Shown piece by piece: positions 40,437 through 47,319 of a stretch of 47,319 nucleotides of DNA; the stretch's first letter is position 1, and each line of letters starts with the position of its first letter. The position numbers were made by a program, and so were the translations under genes. Origin of the DNA: Planctomycetota bacterium (lineage in GTDB: Bacteria > Planctomycetota > B15-G4); assembly GCA_029259695.1 (NCBI GenBank), contig JAJDEQ010000112.1:1-47319 (forward strand). Direction: 5' to 3'. The notes below the pieces were generated by a model. That model searched no databases. It was given only the letters and a program-made list of their open reading frames with translations, and was not told where the DNA came from.

Positions 40437-42671
40437 ATGACCAATGCCTCCCAGCGGTCCCCCGGCGCGACGACGGTCGCATCCTCGACCCGACGACCCG
40501 GATCCAGAGGTCCCGGCAGGAGAGGTCCCGGCAGGAGAGGTCCCGGCTGGAGAGACCCCGGGTGGAGAAACCCCGGGTGGAGAAACCCCGGCTGGAAAAA
40601 CACAGCATGGCAGTTGCTCGCCGCGGTGGCCGGCTGCGGTCTCTGGTGGGGCCTCTCCAGCGGCCCCGCGGCCGCCGCCGGCTCGGCGCCGGAAGAAGTC
40701 GAGACGGTCGCGGTGCAGCCCGCCGAGGGCTACTCCGAGATCAGTGAGGAGATCCTGGAGCGTCTCGACGCCGAGCACTATCGCGACGTCGTGCTCGATG
40801 ACGGCATGTCGGAGCGGCTGTTCGAGCGTTACCTGGCGCGGCTGGATCCCTGGCGCGGGTACTTCCTGGCCTCGGACATCGAGGAGTTCGCGCCTTGGCG
40901 CGACCGCCTGGACGACTTCCTCCGAGTCGGTGACTTCGAACCGGCCTACGCCATCTTCAACCGCTTGCAGGAGCGTCGCCTGGAGCGCTTCGAGCTGCTG
41001 CAGAACCTGCTCGAGGAGCGCCTCGACGAGCTGACCTTCGACACGGACGAGGTGCTGCCGGTCGATCGCGGCGACGCCGCCTGGCCCGCTTCCCACGAGG
41101 AGGCCAACGATCTCTGGCGTCGGCGCTTCGAGAACGACGTGCTGGCGCTGCGTCTCGCCGATCGGTCCGCCGATGAGATCGAGTCGGTCCTCGACCGGCG
41201 CTACAGCAACCAGCTCCGCCGCCTGTCCCAGGTGACCAGCGACGAGGTCTTCGCGCTCTACATGGGTGTGGTGACCGGGACCTACGACCCGCACACGCAG
41301 TACATGCCGCCACGCGACGCCGAGAACTTCGACATCTCCATGAGCCTCTCGTTGGAGGGCATCGGTGCCCTGCTCGGCAACGACGGCGAGTACTGCGAGA
41401 TCGTGCGGGTGATTCCCGGCGGCCCCGCGGAGAAGAGCGGCATGCTCAGTGCCGGTGATCGCATCGCCGCGGTGGCTCAGGATCGCGACGGACAGTCGGT
41501 CAACATCGTGGGCTGGCGGACCACCGAAGCCGTCGAGCTGATTCGCGGGCCCAAGGGCTCGATCGTGCGACTCGAGATCCTGCCGTCCGGACTGCCCGCG
41601 GGGGGCACCACCCGGGAGGTGGAGATCGTGCGCGACGAGGTCAAGCTCGAAGAGCAGGCGGCGCGCAGCGAGATCGTCGAGGTCGAGCAGGCCGGTCGGA
41701 CGTACCGCATGGGCGTGATCGTGTTGCCGGCCTTCTACGTCGACTTCGAAGCGGCACGTGCCGGTGACCCGAACTTCCGCAGCAGCACGCGCGACGTGGC
41801 CAACCTGCTGTTCGACCTGCAGCAGCAGGACATCGACGGTATCGTCATGGACCTGCGCGACAACGGCGGCGGCTCGCTGGTGGAGGCGCGCACGTTGACG
41901 GGGCTGTTCCTGGGACGTGAGCCGGTCGTGCAGGTGCGCGGTCCGGGCGGGCGCGTCGAAGTGGCCTACACACGCCAGCGTCGGGCACTGTACGACGGCC
42001 CGCTGGCCGTGCTCGTCAACCGGCTGAGCGCCTCGGCGTCGGAGATCTTCGCCGGGGCCGTGCAGGACACCGGACGCGGCGTCGTCGTCGGCACGCGCAC
42101 CTTCGGCAAGGGCACCGTGCAGAACCTGGCGCCGCTCGCGGGCGGCCAGCTCAAGCTGACCCAGGCCAAGTTCTACCGCGTGTCCGGAGCCAGCACCCAG
42201 CACCTCGGCGTGGTGCCCGACGTGCTCCTCCCGGCGACCTACGATCCCGAGGAGATCGGCGAGAGTGCCCTGGAGGACGCGCTCCCCTGGGACAGCATCG
42301 AACCCGTGGAGCACGGCAAGAGCGATGTCGTGCGGGCCACGCGCGAACGCTTGCAGGCGCTGCACGAGGCGCGCCTGGGCGCCGACCCCGAACTGGCGGC
42401 GATCGTTCGTCGCCTGGCCATCTTCGACGAGCAGAGCAGCCGCACGGTGCTGCAGCTCAACGAGGAACAGCGCCGGGTCGAGCGCGACGTGCTCGAGGGC
42501 CGGCTGCTGGAGATCGAGAATCAGCGTCGCGAGGCTTCGGGTGACGAACTCATCGCGAGCCTCGACGAGATCGGGCCGCGGCCGCTCGACGAAGTCGACG
42601 CGTTGGCCCGCGAGGCGGCTCGTGTACTGACCGACCTGGTCGTGGTGCAGGATCCCGACACGCCGCGCTGA
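40437..42671 (+). CDS. S41-family C-terminal processing protease (Tsp/Prc type)
   Basis: Periplasmic or envelope protease that trims or degrades proteins by their C-termini. 744 aa. Basic cytoplasmic tail (1-55) made of six in-frame 5-residue repeats, then a membrane/signal segment (~58-80). Tsp N-terminal domain ~95-300 (RLDAEHYRDVVLDDGM; YFLASDIEEF), PDZ ~303-390 (EYCEIVRVIPGGPAEKSGMLSAGD), catalytic domain with Ser533 in SASASEIF and Lys558 in FGKGTVQ, 25 residues apart as usual. GAGG lies 10 nt upstream of the ATG. First gene of a probable five-gene operon; gap to the next gene is 29 bp. Confidence 0.93.
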   Translation: MTNASQRSPGATTVASSTRRPGSRGPGRRGPGRRGPGWRDPGWRNPGWRNPGWKNTAWQLLAAVAGCGLWWGLSSGPAAAAGSAPEEVETVAVQPAEGYSEISEEILERLDAEHYRDVVLDDGMSERLFERYLARLDPWRGYFLASDIEEFAPWRDRLDDFLRVGDFEPAYAIFNRLQERRLERFELLQNLLEERLDELTFDTDEVLPVDRGDAAWPASHEEANDLWRRRFENDVLALRLADRSADEIESVLDRRYSNQLRRLSQVTSDEVFALYMGVVTGTYDPHTQYMPPRDAENFDISMSLSLEGIGALLGNDGEYCEIVRVIPGGPAEKSGMLSAGDRIAAVAQDRDGQSVNIVGWRTTEAVELIRGPKGSIVRLEILPSGLPAGGTTREVEIVRDEVKLEEQAARSEIVEVEQAGRTYRMGVIVLPAFYVDFEAARAGDPNFRSSTRDVANLLFDLQQQDIDGIVMDLRDNGGGSLVEARTLTGLFLGREPVVQVRGPGGRVEVAYTRQRRALYDGPLAVLVNRLSASASEIFAGAVQDTGRGVVVGTRTFGKGTVQNLAPLAGGQLKLTQAKFYRVSGASTQHLGVVPDVLLPATYDPEEIGESALEDALPWDSIEPVEHGKSDVVRATRERLQALHEARLGADPELAAIVRRLAIFDEQSSRTVLQLNEEQRRVERDVLEGRLLEIENQRREASGDELIASLDEIGPRPLDEVDALAREAARVLTDLVVVQDPDTPR
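40509..40598 (+). repeat. 15-bp tandem repeat, six in-frame units
   Basis: Six units of 15 bp with core YCCCGGSWGGARA; units 1 and 2 are identical (GGTCCCGGCAGGAGA). They encode GPGRR, GPGRR, GPGWR, DPGWR, NPGWR, NPGWK ahead of the membrane segment of the S41 protease. Confidence 0.95.
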
Positions 42672-42700
42672 GCGGCGCGGGGCAACTCCTGGGAGGGGAT

Positions 42701-43093
42701 ATGTCGCAGCGGACGCACAGCAAGGGCGTGGGCTACATCCTGTGGATCTTCGGGTTCATGGGAGCGCACCGTTTCTACTTCGGCAAGCCGGTGAGCGGCA
42801 CCGTCTGGTTCTTCACCGCCGGGTTGTTGTTGGTGGGCTGGATCGTGGACTTGTTCCTGATGCCTTCCCTGGCGCGCGGCGCCGACGAACGCTACGCCGA
42901 GGGGCACGTGGACTACATGGTGGCGTGGGTGTTGCTGACCTTCCTCGGCGTGTTGGGCATCCACCGTTTCTACATGGGCAAGTGGCCCACCGGGATCCTC
43001 TACCTGCTCACCGTCGGGCTGGTGGGGGTCGGTGTGCTGTACGACTACTGGACGCTGAACGACCAGGTGTCGCGGCTGAACACATCCGACTGA
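42701..43093 (+). CDS. double TM2-domain membrane protein
   Basis: 130 aa, four membrane helices in two TM2 units: residues ~8-60 (YILWIFGFMGAHRFYFGKPVSG, then GLLLVGWIVDLFLMP) and ~72-125 (WVLLTFLGVLGIHRFYMGKWPTG, then VGLVGVGVLYDYWTLNDQV). The G-x-HRFY-x-GK motif between helices is diagnostic for the family, whose function is unknown. A strong SD (GGGAGGGG) directly precedes the ATG. It sits between a protease gene and an NHL-repeat gene with gaps of 29 and 13 bp. Confidence 0.9.
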   Translation: MSQRTHSKGVGYILWIFGFMGAHRFYFGKPVSGTVWFFTAGLLLVGWIVDLFLMPSLARGADERYAEGHVDYMVAWVLLTFLGVLGIHRFYMGKWPTGILYLLTVGLVGVGVLYDYWTLNDQVSRLNTSD

Positions 43094-43106
43094 GACCGTC
43101 CTGCGG

Positions 43107-44987
43107 ATGAGACCGAACCTGCTGCCACAGCGATGGAGCCGGGGCGCACTCCTGGTGGTCTGGCTCGTGCTCCACGGAGTCGCCCCGTTGCGGGCGAGCC
43201 AGGACGTCGAAGGGCGCTACGGGATGTTCGCGGCGCAGGTCGATGCCCGCCGCGAACCGTACGCTGCGGCGTTCCTGCCCGACGGACGCCTGGCGGTGCT
43301 CGAACGAGGCGCGCCCGGCGTGGTGCTGATCGGCGTCGACGGCAGCCTCACGCCCCGCTGGGGCGTCCGCGGTGACCTGCCCGGGCAACTCGAGCGCCCG
43401 TCCGGCCTGACGGCCACGCCCGAAGGCACGCTGCTCATCGCGGACACCGGAAACCACCGGGTGCAGGAGTTCACGCCGGACGGCCGGCTGTTGAGGGTCG
43501 TCGTCGGGGCCGGCGTGCTGCGCTCCCCGCAGGGGCTGACGCTGGCGCACGGCCGGCTGTACGTCGCCGACACGGGCAATCACCGCCTGGTCGTCCTCGA
43601 TCGCGAGGGTGCGGCGCTGACGACCATCGGTGAGGGCGATCTGCGGCGGCCGGCGGACGTGGCGGTGGACGCCGCTGGGCGTGTCTACGTCGCCGACGGC
43701 GGTCATCACCGGGTGGTGCGCTTCGGGCCGGACGGTCGTCTGGACTCGGCCTGGGGTGAGCGCGGACCGTTCCCCGGCCTGTTCGTGGAGCCGGCCGGGC
43801 TGGCCTGGCACGGCGACCGTCTCTACGTGGCTGATCGGGACAACCATCGCATCCAGGTGTTCACGTCGGAGGGTGTGCGGCTCTACGAGTGGGGCAAGCA
43901 CGCCCGTCGGCCGCGCGAGGGCGAGGGTCACCTGCACTACCCGGACGGCGTCGCCGTGGCTCCCGACGGAGCGAGCGTGGTCGTGTGCGAGTCGTTCGCG
44001 GATCGCTGGCAGGTGTTCCGCCCGGCCGAGGGTGAGGCCACGCTCTACGCCGCCGACCCTGCGTTGGTCAGCGGCGGTGCCAGTCCGCACTTCGGACCGC
44101 CCGTCGCAGCGAACGACGAACTGATCGTGCTGATCCAGCCCGAGACCCAGTCGGTCCAGGTGTTCCGCATGGGCGAACCGCCGCTCATGATCACGCGCTT
44201 CGGGGGCTACGGAGACGGCGTGGGCCGCTTCCTGCAACTGACCGACGTCGCCCTGCACGTGAGCGCCGACGAGCAGACGCACGTGCTCGTGTGTGACGGG
44301 GACGCGGGTCGGGTCCAGGAGTTCCGGTTGGAGCGGGACGCTTCCACGGCGGTGCGCTTCGACCCGGCCATGGCGCACCTGATGCGCGCGGTGGATCTGT
44401 CGGTCGTGCTCGCCGCTCACGGGTGGGGCACCGCGGTGGTCGAACCACGGGCGATCGCCCGGGATGCGGAGCACGTCTACGTGGCCGATGGGCGCGGTCG
44501 GAGGGTGCTGGTGTTCGACGCCGGCTGGCGTTGCCTCGGTGTGACGGCGGAGGGACGCGACGCCGTCGATCTGGCGCTCGGGGAGGACGGTCGCCTCTGG
44601 GTCCTCGACGGAGGGCGTCGTGAGGTCGCGGTGTTCGAAGCGGGCGGTGGGGCGGAGGTGGCAAGCCTGGCCGGCGAGGTGTTGTTCGATCGGCCCGGGG
44701 GCATCGCTGTCGGCCGGGGCGGCCGGGTCGTGGTGACGGACACCGGGCGCCACGGTTTCGTGACGCTGCCCGGCGAGGACGGCGTCCCGAGCATGCTCGG
44801 CGCGCCGGGGCTGGGCGCGGGCGAGTTCTTCAAGCCCCGCGGCGTGGCGTGGCTCCCGGACGGGCGCCTGGTGGTCGTGGACCACGGCAACCACCGAGCC
44901 CAGTTGTTCGAGGCGGACGGCACGTTCGCCGATGCATTCGGCGCGCGTCTCTACGTGCGCGAGGCGCGCCGGAGCGCGAACCGATGA
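43107..44987 (+). CDS. exported NHL-repeat beta-propeller protein
   Basis: 626 aa. Residues ~12-31 form a signal peptide (ALLVVWLVLHGVAPLRAS). The rest consists of NHL repeats, seen as recurring pieces such as LLIADTGNHRVQEFTPDG, LYVADTGNHRLVVLDREG, VYVADGGHHRVVRFGPDG and LYVADRDNHRIQVFT, with a final LVVVDHGNHRAQLFEADG. Enough units exist for one large or two six-bladed propellers. NHL propellers bind proteins or act as lyases/hydrolases; no catalytic set is recognised here. The TGA stop overlaps the next start (ATGA). Confidence 0.9.
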   Translation: MRPNLLPQRWSRGALLVVWLVLHGVAPLRASQDVEGRYGMFAAQVDARREPYAAAFLPDGRLAVLERGAPGVVLIGVDGSLTPRWGVRGDLPGQLERPSGLTATPEGTLLIADTGNHRVQEFTPDGRLLRVVVGAGVLRSPQGLTLAHGRLYVADTGNHRLVVLDREGAALTTIGEGDLRRPADVAVDAAGRVYVADGGHHRVVRFGPDGRLDSAWGERGPFPGLFVEPAGLAWHGDRLYVADRDNHRIQVFTSEGVRLYEWGKHARRPREGEGHLHYPDGVAVAPDGASVVVCESFADRWQVFRPAEGEATLYAADPALVSGGASPHFGPPVAANDELIVLIQPETQSVQVFRMGEPPLMITRFGGYGDGVGRFLQLTDVALHVSADEQTHVLVCDGDAGRVQEFRLERDASTAVRFDPAMAHLMRAVDLSVVLAAHGWGTAVVEPRAIARDAEHVYVADGRGRRVLVFDAGWRCLGVTAEGRDAVDLALGEDGRLWVLDGGRREVAVFEAGGGAEVASLAGEVLFDRPGGIAVGRGGRVVVTDTGRHGFVTLPGEDGVPSMLGAPGLGAGEFFKPRGVAWLPDGRLVVVDHGNHRAQLFEADGTFADAFGARLYVREARRSANR

Positions 44988-45595
44988 CGCCCGAGACGTG
45001 TACGCTCGCGGCGGGAGCCGGCGACGGGCAGCGGACCGGGGTGCGGACCGGGGTGCGGACCTGGGTGCGGACCTGGGTGCGCGCCTGGGTGCGGGCCGGC
45101 CTGTTGCTGGCGGGGTTGCTGCTGGTCTCGCTAGCTGCCTGCCGAGGAGGCCCGGGTCCCGCCCGGCGGGGGGCGACCGCGATCGACCCCGGGTCGGCGA
45201 CGCGGGGAGGCACAGGCGCGAGCGAAGGTGAAGTGAGCACCGCTTTCGGCACCTGGCGCGTTGCCTGGCGCAGCGTCCCCGCGCCGGTCCCGCTCAACAC
45301 GCCGTTCGCCGTCGAGGCGTGGTTGCGCCCGGCAGGGGGCGACGGCTCCTGGGAGGGGGACACCTGGGACGGAGGCGCCGCGGGTGACGTGCAGCCCTCG
45401 CTCGTGATCGATGCCGGTATGCCCCACCATCAGCACGGTATGAACCGCACGCCGGAGCTCTCCCGGCTCCCGGACGGGGGTTTTCGTGCCGACGGCATGT
45501 TGTTCCACATGCCCGGCGCCTGGACGCTGGTCTTCGACGTGAGCCGGGGCGGCATCACCGAGCGCGCCGAAGTCGTCCTCACGGTGGGCGAATGA
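44984..45595 (+). CDS. YtkA-like lipoprotein, His/Met-rich (possible metal binding)
   Basis: 203 aa from ATG 44984, overlapping the previous stop. Residues 17-38 are basic 4-residue repeats (RTGV, RTWV, RAWV), 39-52 hydrophobic, with lipobox LAAC and Cys53. Residues ~85-200 resemble the YtkA-like Ig-type fold (VPLNTPFAVEAWL; MLFHMPGAWTLVFDV). MPHHQHGM at 146-153 and MLFHM at 172-176 cluster His and Met as in periplasmic copper carriers, but metal binding is inference. It overlaps the di-haem peroxidase start (ATGA), so the proteins probably work together. Confidence 0.75.
   Translation: MTPETCTLAAGAGDGQRTGVRTGVRTWVRTWVRAWVRAGLLLAGLLLVSLAACRGGPGPARRGATAIDPGSATRGGTGASEGEVSTAFGTWRVAWRSVPAPVPLNTPFAVEAWLRPAGGDGSWEGDTWDGGAAGDVQPSLVIDAGMPHHQHGMNRTPELSRLPDGGFRADGMLFHMPGAWTLVFDVSRGGITERAEVVLTVGE
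45029..45097 (+). repeat. 12-bp tandem repeat in the lipoprotein signal region
   Basis: About 5.7 units of GTGCGGACCKGG (45041-45052, 45053-45064, 45065-45076, 45077-45088, with partial units at both ends), in frame, encoding RTGV/RTWV/RAWV and lengthening the positive n-region of the signal peptide. Confidence 0.93.
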
Positions 45596-46947
45596 GCGCA
45601 CGTCGTCAGCGCCGCCGCGCGGGGTCGGGCGCGTTGCTCGCTGCCCTGATCGCGGTGACCTCGTCGTCCTGCCAGCCGGCGCGACAGACAGCGCCGGGCG
45701 CCGGGCAACGGCCCTCGACTGCCGCGACCTCACCTGCGTCTTCGACGCTGCTGCTCGACGAGCGCGAACGGCGGCTGGCCCTGAGCATGTCGCCGTTGCC
45801 CGCGCCGCCCGCCGATGAGACCAATCGCGTCGCGGACGACCCGCGGGCGGTGCGCCTGGGTCATCTGCTGTTCTTCGACCCCGGACTCTCGGGCGCCGGG
45901 GACATCTCCTGTGCGACGTGCCACGACCCCGAGCGGGCCTTCACCGACGGGCGCCCGGTGGGGGTCGGTCGGGGTGAGGGACGACGCAACACGCCCACGG
46001 TCATCGACAGCGCGCACCAGCGCTGGTTCACGTGGGACGGTCGGGCCGACAGCGCGTGGGCCCAGGCCACCGGTCCGCTCGAGCACCCCGACGAGATGGC
46101 CGGCAGTCGCGTCGCCATCGTGCGGCAACTCGTCGGGGATCCGGTCCTGCGCGCCGTGTACGAGGACCTGTTCGGCCCGCTGCCGGAGGTCGCCGGTCTG
46201 CCCGCGGCCGGTCGGCCGGTGCCCGCGCAGCCGCAGCACCCGCACCAGCGGGCCTGGGCCGGACTGGACGGCGACCGCCGGCGGCAGGTGGACCGCGTGT
46301 TCGTCAACGTGGCCAAGGCGCTGGCTGCCTATCAGCGCCGGCTCGTGTCGGGCCCGTCGGCCTTCGACGACTTCGTCTCCGCGCTGCGGCGTGAGGACGC
46401 GTCCGCCGCGCGCAGCCTGTCCGCGTCGGCGCAGCGGGGCCTGTCGCTGTTCCTCGGACGTGCCGGTTGTCGTCGGTGTCACTTCGGTCCGACGCTCAGC
46501 GACGGGGAGTTCCACAACACCGGTGCACCGCCCCGGCGCATGGCGGATGCCGACGACGCCGGTCGCTACGAGGGTGCGCGGCTCCTGCTGGCCAGTCCCT
46601 TCCACGCAGCCGGCGAGTTCAGCGACGACCGCGACGGGGCGCGAGCGGCGACCCTGCGCACGCTGCGCCAGAGCCCCGAGACGTGGGGTGAGTTCAGGAC
46701 GCCCAGTCTGCGCCACGTCGCCCTGACCGCGCCCTACATGCACGCCGGCCAACTCCCGGACTTGCGCGCCGTGCTGCGCTTCTACTCGACCTTGGAGGGT
46801 GCCCTCGCCGTGAACCACCACGGCGAGACCGTGCTCACGCCGTTCGCGTTGAGCGATGCCGAGACGGACGACCTCGTGGCGTTCCTCGAATCGCTCACGG
46901 GCGGCGCCGTGCCGAACGCGTGGCGCACGCCGCCGTCCCGACCCTGA
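45592..46947 (+). CDS. di-haem cytochrome c peroxidase / MauG-family protein
   Basis: Periplasmic di-haem c enzyme; family members reduce peroxide or oxidise protein or small-molecule substrates. 451 aa. Signal peptide with Cys27 as possible lipid site, Pro/Ser linker, first haem motif C107-A-T-C-H111 and second C293-R-R-C-H297. Family sequences RLGHLLFFDPGLSGAGDISCATCH, RNTPTVIDSAHQRWFTWDGRADS, FRTPSLRHVALTAPYMHAGQLPDL and a Met/His pair in YMHAGQ are present. ATG overlaps the lipoprotein stop. Whether it is a true peroxidase or a MauG-like oxidase cannot be decided here. Confidence 0.92.
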   Translation: MSARRQRRRAGSGALLAALIAVTSSSCQPARQTAPGAGQRPSTAATSPASSTLLLDERERRLALSMSPLPAPPADETNRVADDPRAVRLGHLLFFDPGLSGAGDISCATCHDPERAFTDGRPVGVGRGEGRRNTPTVIDSAHQRWFTWDGRADSAWAQATGPLEHPDEMAGSRVAIVRQLVGDPVLRAVYEDLFGPLPEVAGLPAAGRPVPAQPQHPHQRAWAGLDGDRRRQVDRVFVNVAKALAAYQRRLVSGPSAFDDFVSALRREDASAARSLSASAQRGLSLFLGRAGCRRCHFGPTLSDGEFHNTGAPPRRMADADDAGRYEGARLLLASPFHAAGEFSDDRDGARAATLRTLRQSPETWGEFRTPSLRHVALTAPYMHAGQLPDLRAVLRFYSTLEGALAVNHHGETVLTPFALSDAETDDLVAFLESLTGGAVPNAWRTPPSRP

Positions 46948-47020
46948 TCCCGGGCGCGCCGAGGTCGCTGGCTGGGCCGGCGGGCGACGGCGGTCCGGAG
47001 TACGGGCGCCTGCGGGGCTG

Positions 47021-47319
47021 TTAGGGAACGAGTTCCAGGCTGACCGGGTTGCTGGCGAAGTCGAAGGGCGACGTGAGCACGTAGGCGTGGTGGAACAGCA
47101 GCCCGGCGAACTCACCGAAGCCGGCGGGCATGTTGAACGACGCGCTGGCCTGTCCCGACCCGTCGAGCGTCCCCAGCGAGTTGGCGATGAACGTGTTGGC
47201 GAACGCGATCGTGAAGTCGGTGTACGGGTCGAAGTTGTGCGGGACGCTGGCAGTGCCGATGTTGAAGCCCGGCGTGGTGCCGGTGTCGCTGCCGTTCAGG
47301 AAGTAGGTGCGGCCTGGGT
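47021..47319 (-). CDS. C-terminal part of a secreted planctomycete-type protein (5' end outside window)
   Basis: Open on the minus strand from the window edge to the TAA at 47021-47023; 98 codons seen. The fragment reads PGRTYFLNGSDTGTTPGF, later DGSGQASASFNMP and AGLLFHHAYVL, ending SNPVSLELVP. Beta-rich, Gly/Ser/Thr/Asn-rich and Cys-free, with an end resembling repeated C-terminal modules of exported planctomycete proteins. The main domain is outside the window. Convergent with the peroxidase gene; the 73-nt gap shows no clear terminator. Confidence 0.6.
   Translation of the reverse strand, partial: PGRTYFLNGSDTGTTPGFNIGTASVPHNFDPYTDFTIAFANTFIANSLGTLDGSGQASASFNMPAGFGEFAGLLFHHAYVLTSPFDFASNPVSLELVP

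Overview
The window is about 47.3 kb of GC-rich DNA (roughly 70% G+C by eye), almost wholly coding, with many GTG starts and frequent 4-bp GTGA/ATGA overlaps between neighbouring genes. The organism is most likely a planctomycete (Planctomycetota). The signs are an ECF sigma factor overlapping a Ser/Thr kinase-TPR protein, a HEAT-VWA secreted protein, a GYF_2/DUF4328 membrane protein, paired CNNM-type genes, and at the right edge the end of a secreted protein whose C-terminus resembles planctomycete exported proteins. This assignment rests on family recognition, not on a search. I see no complete transposon, prophage or CRISPR array.

Layout. 1-4430: end of a type II secretion/type IV pilus ATPase, its GspF-type inner-membrane partner, and two tandem CNNM (DUF21) membrane proteins. 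4454-6963: a promoter, a membrane-anchored HTH protein with a very acidic linker, an OmpA-like envelope protein and the 16S rRNA dimethyltransferase RsmA. 7249-10859: dnaG and rpoD, the core of the classic macromolecular-synthesis cluster. 11100-13755: a COG1579 zinc-ribbon coiled-coil protein and SelB, which implies selenocysteine use. 13813-16585 (minus): an AmgK-like sugar kinase, a MurU-like nucleotidyltransferase with a hexapeptide tail, and a small anchored protein, all overlapping by 4 bp. 16688-18259: HEAT-VWA protein, then tRNA-Pro(CGG). 18528-22584: a methyltransferase-flippase pair divergent from an O-antigen-ligase-like protein with a TPR tail. 22844-26132: guaB and guaA. 26613-28859: a GYF_2-DUF4328 membrane protein convergent with a degenerate HPt protein, flanked by repeat-rich spacers. 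29340-35762 (minus): imuA-imuB-dnaE2 mutasome operon with a truncated SRAP (YedK/HMCES) gene upstream. 35848-36318: SRPBCC protein. 36315-39616 (minus): ECF sigma factor plus a zinc-finger/kinase/TPR protein. 39724-40290: nucleotidyltransferase-fold protein. 40437-46947: a compact operon of tail-specific protease, TM2 protein, NHL-repeat protein, YtkA-like lipoprotein and di-haem peroxidase. 47021-end: partial secreted protein on the minus strand.

How the parts fit. Housekeeping genes (rsmA, dnaG, rpoD, selB, guaBA, tRNA) alternate with envelope modules (secretion, OmpA, PG-sugar salvage, glycan/lipid handling, redox operon) and two stress modules (translesion mutasome; ECF-kinase signalling). 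Two genome-style features recur. First, -10-like hexamers lie 6-7 nt before several ATG codons, suggesting leaderless mRNAs. Second, strong GC hairpins without T-tracts follow many operons. Four short tandem repeats with 12, 15, 17 and 30 bp units are also present; two of them encode the basic n-region of an exported protein.
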